Source of the DNA: Balneolales bacterium
GTDB taxonomy: Bacteria; Bacteroidota; Rhodothermia; Balneolales; Balneolaceae
DNA length: 7,844 bases
NCBI GenBank assembly: GCA_022360375.1
Contig: JAKSCW010000383.1
Coordinates: forward strand, 1-7,844
Reading direction: 5' to 3'
Under the pieces are notes generated by a model, which saw nothing but the letters and a program-made list of their open reading frames with translations, had not been told where the DNA came from and did not search any database. Numbering within the stretch: the first letter of the stretch is position 1; each line of letters begins with the position of its first letter. The translations under genes were made by a program, and so were the position numbers. This document shows, in pieces, positions 1 to 6,289 of this stretch.

Positions 1-1
1 T

Positions 2-127
2 GAAAATCTCAGATCTGAGATAAACGAACTTCTCACTTCATTTATGGCAGAAACAAGAGCTACTTTTGTTGAAGATTATGAATTAAGCAGCTCATGGTTA
101 AATCTCCAATTAGTGAATGCCAAATAA
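2..127 (+). CDS. C-terminal end of an unidentified protein (partial, cut by window edge)
   Basis: An uninterrupted frame runs from base 2 to a TAA at 125-127 and gives about 41 residues ending SWLNLQLVNAK. The beginning lies outside the window. The piece is helical and acidic in its first half (ENLRSEINELL), has no Cys and no recognisable motif, and I cannot assign it to a family. Its credibility comes from context. The frame stays open to the left edge, its codons look like those of the neighbours, and it ends 11 nt inside the start of the sirtuin gene, the same overlap style seen at the next junction. It is therefore probably the first visible member of the sirtuin-hydrolase operon. A 41-codon open frame in AT-rich DNA is only moderately significant, so chance remains possible. 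Confidence 0.5.
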   Translation, partial: ENLRSEINELLTSFMAETRATFVEDYELSSSWLNLQLVNAK

Positions 128-815
128 ACGGGTTGTTGTTTTAACCGGTGCCGGTATAAGTGCTGAAAGTGGACTTGCCACGTTTCGTGATTCAGGTGGT
201 TTGTGGGAAGGTTATGATGTGAATGAAGTAGCCAGTATCGAAGGATGGAATAATGACCCTGAAAAAGTTCTGGGTTTTTATAATCTAAGAAGAACTCAGG
301 CGGCACTGGCTAAGCCAAATATTGCACATTTAGCACTGGCGGGACTTGAGGAATATTTCGAGGTAGAGATCATCACCCAAAACATTGATGACTTACATGA
401 AAGAGCAGGTTCAACAAGAGTTACTCACCTGCACGGTAAGTTAAGTGAAGCAAGGAGTGAGTGGGACGAAAACCTGGTGGTTGATATTGGTACAGCACCG
501 ATAAAACTTGGAGACAAGGCTTCTGATGGCTCTCAACTCCGACCTGCAATTGTATGGTTTGGAGAAATGGTTCCAATGATAGAAATTGCTGCGAAAATTG
601 TGTCAGAGGCCGATTTTTTTATTGTCATAGGGACATCATTGGCTGTTTATCCGGCTGCTGGTTTGGTTCATTATTGTAAATCAACAGCTGGTAAATATAT
701 TATTGACCCTTCCACTCCGGCATTGATGAGTTACGAGGGGTGGACATTCATGCAAAGTACAGCATGTGAAGGTGTTCCAAAAGTTATTAAACAAATTGTA
801 CAAGAAAATAAATGA
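117..815 (+). CDS. cobB: Sir2-family NAD-dependent protein deacylase (sirtuin, CobB/SIRT5-like, zinc-less variant)
   Basis: Sirtuins remove acyl groups from protein lysines, consuming NAD+ and releasing nicotinamide and O-acyl-ADP-ribose in the cytosol. The 232-residue protein shows the NAD-binding GAGISAESGLATFR (11-24), TQNIDDLHERAG (87-98), the catalytic His in HLHG (His106), LRPAIVWFGE (141-150) and the late Rossmann motif GTSLAVYPAAG (172-182). Tyr55 and Arg58 in FYNLRR match the Tyr-x-x-Arg pair that in SIRT5 and E. coli CobB binds acidic acyl groups, so desuccinylase-type activity is plausible. The four zinc-binding Cys of ordinary sirtuins are absent. Between HLHG and WFGE there is a short Cys-free linker, and the only Cys are 187 and 217. 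I recall such zinc-less forms from Bacteroidota relatives. ATG117 is the only start that keeps the GAG motif with a normal N-terminus. It overlaps the preceding stop by 11 nt, has no clear Shine-Dalgarno, and the gene ends in an ATGA overlap with the next one. The symbol is given by family similarity, not proven orthology. Confidence 0.95.
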   Translation: MPNKRVVVLTGAGISAESGLATFRDSGGLWEGYDVNEVASIEGWNNDPEKVLGFYNLRRTQAALAKPNIAHLALAGLEEYFEVEIITQNIDDLHERAGSTRVTHLHGKLSEARSEWDENLVVDIGTAPIKLGDKASDGSQLRPAIVWFGEMVPMIEIAAKIVSEADFFIVIGTSLAVYPAAGLVHYCKSTAGKYIIDPSTPALMSYEGWTFMQSTACEGVPKVIKQIVQENK

Positions 816-1681
816 CAAAAACCAACCTAAGTGAAGAAGAAAGAGGGGTGTTAGAGCAATTTGTAGTTCCCTTTTTTCATTTGGAAAAAAGATTTCCACT
901 TCTGCCTGGAAAGAATGATCGTGCTGTAGAAGCTGGTTTAATTGGATTGAGTGAAAGTCAGGTATCTGCTTTTAGAGAGAATATGGAGAATAATGCTAAG
1001 CAGGCAGCTCTGGAACTATTGAAAGAAGAAGAAATAATAAACCTGATAGATAAGCTTCCTTTTGATGGCTCCGAAACTATTGTAGCATTTGGTGATTCTT
1101 CAATAGAAGACGATCAGGGATGGTTTAATATACTTCGCTACGTATTGGATATTTCGGTAGAAAATGCACGGTTTAACTTCGTGAATTCGGGGATTTCTTA
1201 TAACACAACAACCGATGCTTTAAGAAGACTAGATAGAGATGTGTTAGTGCATGAACCAGATTGGGTATTCATTTCGCTTGGAACTTTTGATGCTCAACGA
1301 CTTAATATTGCACCAGATCGAACACTGGTTCCACTTTCGGAAACCTGGGAAAACCTGGCTACTGTTCAACAGGTAATCACGGAAGAAATTGAGAATCCAT
1401 TAGTTTGGATAACGCCTACACCAGTTATTACGGAATTACAGGCAGAGCACGCTCTTCACGATTTTACGATAGATTCCCGGGACCTTTCTTCAGTAACCGA
1501 AATAATTTCTGGTAAAACAGGTGGTATTGTAGACCCTAAAGCTATTAGAATGGGTGAGAACGAACCAAAAGCCTGGAATTATCTTGGTGATGGTTTGCAT
1601 CCTTCCTTAAGCGGCCACTTAAATACAGCAAGAGAAGTTCTTAGAACTTTGGCAGAAATAGGGAGTAAGACTAGAGCTTAA
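812..1681 (+). CDS. SGNH/GDSL-type hydrolase with N-terminal helical extension
   Basis: This is a predicted serine esterase or lipase-like hydrolase of 289 residues. Block I is AFGDSSIEDDQGW, with nucleophile Ser96 and the GDS at 94-96. Block II is FVNSGIS (Gly127). Block V is GDGLHPSLSGH, with the catalytic Asp260/His263 pair. Block III, normally GxND, reads GTFD (157-160). The Asn that helps form the oxyanion hole is replaced by Phe159 while the flanking Gly and Asp stay. Residues 1-85 form a charged, probably helical domain ahead of the catalytic fold. There is no signal peptide or lipobox, so the enzyme should be cytosolic, unlike many secreted SGNH esterases. It starts by an ATGA overlap with the sirtuin stop, which implies translational coupling and a shared role. 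It converges with, and overlaps by 11 nt, the opposite-strand gene that ends at 1671. The substrate is unknown; an O-acylated small molecule or nucleotide is an inference from context only. Confidence 0.85.
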   Translation: MTKTNLSEEERGVLEQFVVPFFHLEKRFPLLPGKNDRAVEAGLIGLSESQVSAFRENMENNAKQAALELLKEEEIINLIDKLPFDGSETIVAFGDSSIEDDQGWFNILRYVLDISVENARFNFVNSGISYNTTTDALRRLDRDVLVHEPDWVFISLGTFDAQRLNIAPDRTLVPLSETWENLATVQQVITEEIENPLVWITPTPVITELQAEHALHDFTIDSRDLSSVTEIISGKTGGIVDPKAIRMGENEPKAWNYLGDGLHPSLSGHLNTAREVLRTLAEIGSKTRA

Positions 1682-2336
1682 TCTTTACGTTTACGAACTG
1701 CAGATTTGGTTTGAGTTCAGCTTGCAGCCCACCCGCGTTAATTGAATATAAATGTGAAAGAGACGGGTTAACAAGCCCGACGGAGGTTCCATTTTCAAAG
1801 TCGACACTTACAATTCCCGGGGCATTAGTATCAGGATTGTAAAGATATGCGGATGGTCCGGAAGTTCGTTCAGCAATCAGGAAACTATCTATGATTCCAA
1901 ATCCGAATCCAATAAATGCTCCTGTACTTGCTCCGTATTGAATTCCTTCGAGAATTGGATCCCCGGAAATTAACGTCATTGCGGTAGCAACAATTGCTCC
2001 GCTCGCAAGGCCATAAAAGGTATCCATTAATACAATAATGCTACTATTATTCCCATCATTAAAAAAACCAGAAACAAGTATCCCGTTACCTCCACCTTGT
2101 ACAACATCATATCCCCCGATTCCTATTCCATACAGGGTTCCGAATCCAAGCCCTATGCGAAGAGGGGTAAAATCTTCCGCGTCATTATCTAAAGCCATGT
2201 AAGCTCCACCCAAAAGAGTACCGTTTAACGCTCCGTTTAGGGTGTTATAGCCAAGCAGTTCAACGGTTTGTGATTTTACAGAATTGGAAAAAGCAATTAT
2301 AAAGAGAAAGAGCAGTGAAAGGAAGATGTTTTTCAT
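1671..2336 (-). CDS. Exported glycine-zipper protein of unknown function
   Basis: No family is recognised. The 221-residue product begins with a clear Sec signal peptide: Lys2, a hydrophobic core at about 4-16, and likely cleavage near residues 21-23 (VKSQT), so the mature protein is periplasmic or outer-membrane associated. The body is very rich in Gly and small residues with zipper-like GxxxG spacing. It appears to hold two related units of about 48 residues, at 31-79 and 105-153. Each begins with (N/D)T, then G-x3-G and a hydrophobic run, then a Pro-led segment that closes with G-hydrophobic-G-hydrophobic-G-x2-D. A C-terminal part (160-221) with beta-like alternation ends VNVKIKL. Upstream at 2363-2394 on the same strand, TTG-N21-TAACTT is a weak promoter-like pair. 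The gene follows the SDR by 61 nt and its 3' end overlaps the convergent hydrolase. Glycine-zipper pairs can form membrane hairpins, but the function is not inferable. Confidence 0.8.
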   Translation of the reverse strand: MKNIFLSLLFLFIIAFSNSVKSQTVELLGYNTLNGALNGTLLGGAYMALDNDAEDFTPLRIGLGFGTLYGIGIGGYDVVQGGGNGILVSGFFNDGNNSSIIVLMDTFYGLASGAIVATAMTLISGDPILEGIQYGASTGAFIGFGFGIIDSFLIAERTSGPSAYLYNPDTNAPGIVSVDFENGTSVGLVNPSLSHLYSINAGGLQAELKPNLQFVNVKIKL

Positions 2337-2397
2337 CAGATAGAATTGTGATCTAGGTTTATAGAAGTTAGCTAAAATGGTACAGTTTTAACAAGCA

Positions 2398-3090
2398 CTA
2401 GCCGGGATTGTTTAAAGCAACAGGAATTACTTTCCCGTTTATTAGTTCCCCTGCCTTTAAGGCAAAGTCCGCAATGTAGCTTCCCATGGTGTCTACAGTT
2501 ACCGGGGCTTTGTACCCAGGAAAAGCTTCTTCAAGCATTTTGGTTTGAACCGCTCCTAAGGCCAAACAATTCACTATTACCCCAATATCCTCAAATTCTT
2601 TGCTCAAGCACTCAGAAAGAATCCCCAAGGCTCCCTTGGAAACACTATATGCTGAAATACCCGGGAATTTATTGCTTCCCTGATAGCCTCCCATACTGCC
2701 AATATTAACAACATGGGTGCCTTGTTTCAGTTTTGTCCTAATCGCATGAAGAATTCTGAGTGGCCCATAAAGATTTACCTGAAATTGAAAATCCCAGTCA
2801 CTTAGAGAAGTTTCAAAAAAGGGTTTATTCAGGAGAACTCCAGCATTATTAATCACGATATCGATTTGTTCAATCTCTGCAGTTGTCTGTTGAATAACTG
2901 AAATGCTCTGGTCAGAAGATAGGTCAGCAACTAAGGGTATGATTTTACCAGATGTTACTGATTTCGAAAGGATATCCAGTTTTGATCCGGTTCGGGCTAT
3001 TGCAAAAACCGTGTATCCTAAATCCGCAAAGTGTTTAGCCGTAGAAAAGCCAATTCCGGTGCTTGCACCTGTTACAATGATATTCTTCAT
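2398..3090 (-). CDS. Short-chain dehydrogenase/reductase (classical SDR, FabG-like)
   Basis: This is a cytosolic NAD(P)(H)-dependent oxidoreductase with a single Rossmann fold, 230 residues, slightly shorter than the usual ~250 of classical SDRs. Visible elements are the dinucleotide loop TGASTGIG (7-14), Asp56 in ADL after beta-3, NNAG (81-84), and the catalytic tetrad Asn106, Ser132 (in GSMGG), Tyr148 and Lys152 (YSVSK). Arg33 right after the second strand (AIAR) favours NADP(H). The C-terminus INGKVIPV resembles the common GxxxxVDGG end of the family but lacks its glycines. The substrate cannot be told from sequence; the specificity loop around 183-200 is not diagnostic. The start ATG3090 places TGASTGIG at the normal distance, and no Shine-Dalgarno is evident. 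The gene is divergent from hisC across about 80 nt and could be co-transcribed with the glycine-zipper gene 61 nt downstream, although that gap may hold a separate promoter. Confidence 0.93.
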   Translation of the reverse strand: MKNIIVTGASTGIGFSTAKHFADLGYTVFAIARTGSKLDILSKSVTSGKIIPLVADLSSDQSISVIQQTTAEIEQIDIVINNAGVLLNKPFFETSLSDWDFQFQVNLYGPLRILHAIRTKLKQGTHVVNIGSMGGYQGSNKFPGISAYSVSKGALGILSECLSKEFEDIGVIVNCLALGAVQTKMLEEAFPGYKAPVTVDTMGSYIADFALKAGELINGKVIPVALNNPG

Positions 3091-3118
3091 GACGCAAAAT
3101 AAGCATTATGATAGGGAA

Positions 3119-3148
3119 TAAAATTACAAGCTTACTATCTTCCACAAA
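3119..3148 (-). promoter_or_regulatory. Candidate Bacteroidota-type promoter for the SDR gene
   Basis: On the minus strand, TTTG (3148-3145) and TAATTTTA (3126-3119) are separated by 18 nt. This matches the Bacteroidota -33 TTTG / -7 TAnnTTTG pattern in all positions but the last. A transcript would start near 3112-3115 and give a leader of about 22-25 nt before ATG3090. The match is by eye in AT-rich DNA, so it could be chance. Confidence 0.35.
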
Positions 3149-3156
3149 AGTTGGAG

Positions 3157-3164
3157 TATAATTG
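3157..3164 (+). promoter_or_regulatory. Candidate -10/-7 element for hisC
   Basis: TATAATTG contains a perfect sigma70-like TATAAT (3157-3162) and matches TAnnTTTG in all but one position. It ends only 6-8 nt before ATG3171, so a transcript started from it would be almost leaderless. No good upstream element is seen at the right distance; TTACTA at 3132-3137, 19 nt away, is weak. The same bases overlap a possible TTG start at 3162 preceded by GGAG, so the signal is ambiguous. Confidence 0.3.
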
Positions 3165-3170
3165 CAGAAA

Positions 3171-4262
3171 ATGAAAAATCTGATTCCCTCAAATATTGAG
3201 GAATTAAAAGCCTACGTGCCCGGTAAAACCATTGCGGAAGTACAGAAAGAGTATAACCCTGAAAGGATATCGAAACTGGCATCTAATGAGAATAGGCTTG
3301 GCAGGAGTCCAGGCATAGATAAAGCGGTACAACAAGCCATGGCAACCGTGCATGACTATCCTGACCCGCTATCACTGAAACTGAGGAAAGAGCTTTCGAA
3401 AAAGCATGGCTTAAAACCAGAGAATTTTCTTTTTGGCGCTGGATCAGAAAGTTTGTTAGCCGGGTTATTCCGAACTTTTTTCCTGAATAAAGAAAATGTT
3501 ATTACATCCAATTCCACCTTTGTTGGGATGTACGTTCAGGCTAAAACCAGGGGAGTACATGTAAAGAAAATTCCAATCACAAAGGAGTATAGATTTGATG
3601 TAAAAGCAATGGTTAATGCTATTGATGATTTAACCAAAATGATTTACATAGCGAATCCAAATAATCCTACCGGCACCTATATCACTAATCAGGAGTTTGA
3701 ATGGCTGATGGATAATACCCCCCCAAATGTTTTAGTTGTAATGGATGAAGCCTATTATGAGTATGCCTATGACGTTAATGATTATCCGGATGTTCTTTCT
3801 TATAACCACGAAAACGTGGTTGTACTAAGAACTTTTTCAAAAGGATATGGATTGGCAGGGTTCAGAGTAGGATATGCCATTGCATCACAAGAATTAATTG
3901 GCTACCTCCATAAAACAAAGCTTCCTTTCGAACCCGCTTCTTTAAGTCAGGCTGCCGCGTTGGCGGCATATCGAGACCAGGAGTTTCTTGCCAAGAGTAA
4001 AAAAATTGTAAGCGAGGGAAAGGAAATTCTTTACCAGTTTTTTGATGAAATGGATATTCAGTATGCTCATTCCATCGCAAATTTTGTCTTGATCGATTTG
4101 AAGGATGAGGACAAAGCAATTCACATTACACAGAGACTTCTTGAAAAAGGGGTTATCGTTAGAAGAGTAAATGCATTTGGTTTGCCAACATGTGTAAGAG
4201 TAACTATTGGCTTGGCTGAAGAACTGGAACACTTTAAAACAGTGTTTTCTGAAATCTACTGA
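3171..4262 (+). CDS. hisC: Histidinol-phosphate aminotransferase (HisC-like, PLP fold type I)
   Basis: This is a PLP enzyme that transaminates imidazole-acetol phosphate with glutamate in histidine synthesis; relatives also act on aromatic amino acids. The 363-residue length is typical for HisC. Class hallmarks are the substrate-arm ASNEN (37-41), GAGSES (89-94) for the PLP phosphate, Tyr121 near the ring, NPNNPTG (162-168, Asn165), MDEAYYEY (Asp192, Tyr195), the Schiff-base Lys224 in RTFSKGYGLAGFRVGYA with Arg232, and the carboxylate-binding Arg343 in CVRVTIG. The family fit is very firm. The exact substrate is less so, because no other his gene is adjacent and an aromatic aminotransferase role is possible. 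The start is uncertain. ATG3171 gives the usual N-terminus but has no ribosome site. TTG3162, three codons earlier in frame, lies 5 nt after GGAG (3153-3156). I prefer the ATG. The gene is divergent from the SDR, and no convincing terminator follows the TGA. Confidence 0.92.
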   Translation: MKNLIPSNIEELKAYVPGKTIAEVQKEYNPERISKLASNENRLGRSPGIDKAVQQAMATVHDYPDPLSLKLRKELSKKHGLKPENFLFGAGSESLLAGLFRTFFLNKENVITSNSTFVGMYVQAKTRGVHVKKIPITKEYRFDVKAMVNAIDDLTKMIYIANPNNPTGTYITNQEFEWLMDNTPPNVLVVMDEAYYEYAYDVNDYPDVLSYNHENVVVLRTFSKGYGLAGFRVGYAIASQELIGYLHKTKLPFEPASLSQAAALAAYRDQEFLAKSKKIVSEGKEILYQFFDEMDIQYAHSIANFVLIDLKDEDKAIHITQRLLEKGVIVRRVNAFGLPTCVRVTIGLAEELEHFKTVFSEIY

Positions 4263-4489
4263 GGCACATTCTCACTCTCATATCTTCACATAATTTCATA
4301 TATGTAAAAAAACATAATTCCGGAGGGATGATTTTTGTGCGTAAAAAGTACTGTTTGGAATTTAAAAACGACGATGGTAATAGTTTGGTGAGGCTCAGGC
4401 GGATTTGTTACATGAATCTTTTCTAATTATCGCACTTAGTCTTTACTGACCTTTTCAATAAATTAAGCGAATTCTTTTATACGTTCGTT
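4263..4489 (+). other. Intergenic stretch with a weakly supported small ORF and no clear terminator
   Basis: These 227 nt separate hisC from the histidine kinase. A GGAGG (4322-4326), the strongest Shine-Dalgarno match I noticed in the window, sits 1 nt before an ATG (4328) and 10 nt before an in-frame GTG (4337). The frame runs to TAA at 4424-4426 and gives 32 or 29 basic residues with no motif. It is in the same frame as the kinase 63 nt downstream, separated by the stop. A promoter-like TTTG (4354-4357), N22, ATAGTTTG (4380-4387) could serve the kinase but misses the TA of the -7 box. TATGT/ACATA (4301-4316) is an A-loop hairpin too weak to be a terminator. Nothing here is firm. Confidence 0.25.
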
Positions 4490-6289
4490 TTGAAGCTGGG
4501 TACCAAAATATTGATGAGCATTTTTTTAATTAGCTCGCTAATTGCTGCAATTGGTTTGACTTCCAATTGGTATACGAACACGATTCAGAGTCAACTCATT
4601 AATAACAATTTTTCTACTGCCCGGTTGGTTGAACAAATAGCTTCTATTGAGCGAGGGCTTTTTCAGAGTTTAGTATTTTTGATTTCAATAAAAGAGGTAG
4701 AAGCGATACCCGAGGAGAGTGTCACTATGGATCAGCCTAACTCTGAGATTCTTTCCGGGAATTACTATTCAGAGTTAGAAAAAGTCCAAAACTCGATTGT
4801 AAGTGTTAAGTCGATTATCCTTTCGCTTGAAAGCATGTCGGAACAGGAAAAAGCCATCATTTATGAAATCGAAGAGCGATTTAACTTTTACAGAAGCATA
4901 TCAAGGGAATGGCTTGATTTAAGGGAAGAAGGGCAATTTGATGAAATGTTTACCACCTCAATAAGCCCTTATTTCATAAATAATTTAATGCCTACAGTTG
5001 AAGAACTCAGGGAAAAGGCAGTTACAACACAGGGTGAACAAAATCTTTTACTTGAGGAACAATTAGAACAAGCTGACCTGGCCATCTTCTTACTTACATC
5101 CGTATTCATCTTGTTATCAGTATCCATAGCATTTTACTTGTATCGTTCGATCGCCAACCCACTTATGCTGCTAAATGCAAGTGCCAATAAATTAGGGGAA
5201 GGGATGCTTACCGAACGCATTTCTATTTCAGGAAATGATGAAATCGCGGAATTGGGAAAATCATTTAATCGTATGGCCTCTAATCTCGAGAAGAGAACGT
5301 TAGCAAGGGATTACCTGGATAGTATCATTGAATCTATTCATGAAGCCTTATTGGTAACGGATGCCGAAGGAATAATAGTTGGTTTGAATAAATCTACACA
5401 GAACATGCTCCATTATACGAGGGAAGAATTAATCGGTATACCGATTAGTATGATTTATGATTTTGAAACAATGAAGGGTGAGTACGATCGCAATTTAAAT
5501 ACACAGGATTCTTTCGAGTTTTCCTTCGTCTCAAAAAGAGGAAGGAAGATACCGGTACTTTTTTCAGAAAGTAAGCTGATCAATAATAAGGAAGAAGAAG
5601 TTGGAAGTGTGGTTGTAGCAACAGATATAACCCAACGAAAAAGGGCGAATGAAAAAATCAGGGAGTCATTGAGGGAAAAAGAAGTGTTGTTAGCCGAAAT
5701 TCATCATCGTGTAAAAAACAATCTTGCGGTAATTTCCGGCATTTTACAGCTCCAAACCTATAGTACGGGAGAGAAAAAAGTGATTAAAGCCCTGCAGGAA
5801 AGTCAGTCCAGGATACAATCGATTTCTTTAGTTCATGAGATGCTATATCAAAGTGAAACTTTGGCTTACATCGAATATGATAAATATGTACGAGACCTGA
5901 TTCAGGCAATTAGCTCGATGTATGAGGGAGGTAATTCAAACATAGTAATTACAGCAGATGTGGAGTCTTTTTCTTTGAATTTGAATACGGCAATACCGTG
6001 CTCGTTGCTGCTGAATGAAATCATTCTTAATTCCTACAAACATGCTTTTGTGAACAAAAAAGGTGGGGCAATTCATGTAATAATGAAGAAAACGAATGAT
6101 GAAGTAACCATGGTTGTGCAGGACAACGGAATTGGAATTTCGACTGAGGACTTAGACCAAAAAAACTCACTTGGATTGAAATTGATAAAAACGTTAACCA
6201 GCCAGTTAAATGGTTCCTACAACATTTCCAATTTGGAGGATAACACAGGAACTAAAACGGAAGTGAGATTCTTAAATGAAACCGATTAA
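4490..6289 (+). CDS. Membrane sensor histidine kinase, HAMP-PAS-HisKA_2-HATPase
   Basis: This is an inner-membrane two-component sensor of 599 residues. The order is TM1 (about 7-24); a periplasmic all-helical sensor (28-195) resembling the four-helix bundles of chemoreceptors; TM2 (197-217); HAMP (218-270); a PAS domain (272-383, from YLDSIIESIHEALLVTDAEG to VVVATDITQRKR); a HisKA_2 dimerisation helix with H-box LLAEIHHRVKNNL, in which His406 before Arg is the expected phosphoacceptor; and a HATPase with N-box NEIILNSYKHAF (509-520), G1 DNGIGI (545-550) and G2 SLGLKLI (560-566). The kinase motifs look intact. No receiver domain is fused and no response regulator is adjacent, so it is an orphan sensor; the ligand is unknown. 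The start is a TTG (4490) giving MKLGTKIL, a natural cytosolic lead into TM1. ATG4514 would still leave most of TM1. No ATG or GTG precedes the TTG back to the stop at 4424. The 3' end overlaps the convergent AlkD-type gene by 4 nt. Confidence 0.93.
   Translation: MKLGTKILMSIFLISSLIAAIGLTSNWYTNTIQSQLINNNFSTARLVEQIASIERGLFQSLVFLISIKEVEAIPEESVTMDQPNSEILSGNYYSELEKVQNSIVSVKSIILSLESMSEQEKAIIYEIEERFNFYRSISREWLDLREEGQFDEMFTTSISPYFINNLMPTVEELREKAVTTQGEQNLLLEEQLEQADLAIFLLTSVFILLSVSIAFYLYRSIANPLMLLNASANKLGEGMLTERISISGNDEIAELGKSFNRMASNLEKRTLARDYLDSIIESIHEALLVTDAEGIIVGLNKSTQNMLHYTREELIGIPISMIYDFETMKGEYDRNLNTQDSFEFSFVSKRGRKIPVLFSESKLINNKEEEVGSVVVATDITQRKRANEKIRESLREKEVLLAEIHHRVKNNLAVISGILQLQTYSTGEKKVIKALQESQSRIQSISLVHEMLYQSETLAYIEYDKYVRDLIQAISSMYEGGNSNIVITADVESFSLNLNTAIPCSLLLNEIILNSYKHAFVNKKGGAIHVIMKKTNDEVTMVVQDNGIGISTEDLDQKNSLGLKLIKTLTSQLNGSYNISNLEDNTGTKTEVRFLNETD

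Noticed and set aside
76..306. Minus-strand open frame of 76 codons opposite the sirtuin start
   Set aside because: It lies antisense to strongly conserved sirtuin motifs and its product is His/Asn-rich low-complexity text without any family signal.
681..899. Minus-strand frame of 72 codons over the sirtuin-hydrolase junction
   Set aside because: It is antisense to both well-supported genes and has no motif.
2903..3121. Plus-strand frame of 72 codons over the SDR N-terminus
   Set aside because: It is antisense to the SDR nucleotide-binding region, whose conservation explains the lack of stops.
3862..4232. Two overlapping minus-strand frames opposite the hisC C-terminal half
   Set aside because: They are mutually overlapping antisense frames inside a gene with intact PLP-enzyme motifs.
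4301..4316. TATGT / ACATA hairpin with an A6 loop after hisC
   Set aside because: The stem is 5 bp with only one GC pair and no T-tract follows; it would not form a stable terminator.
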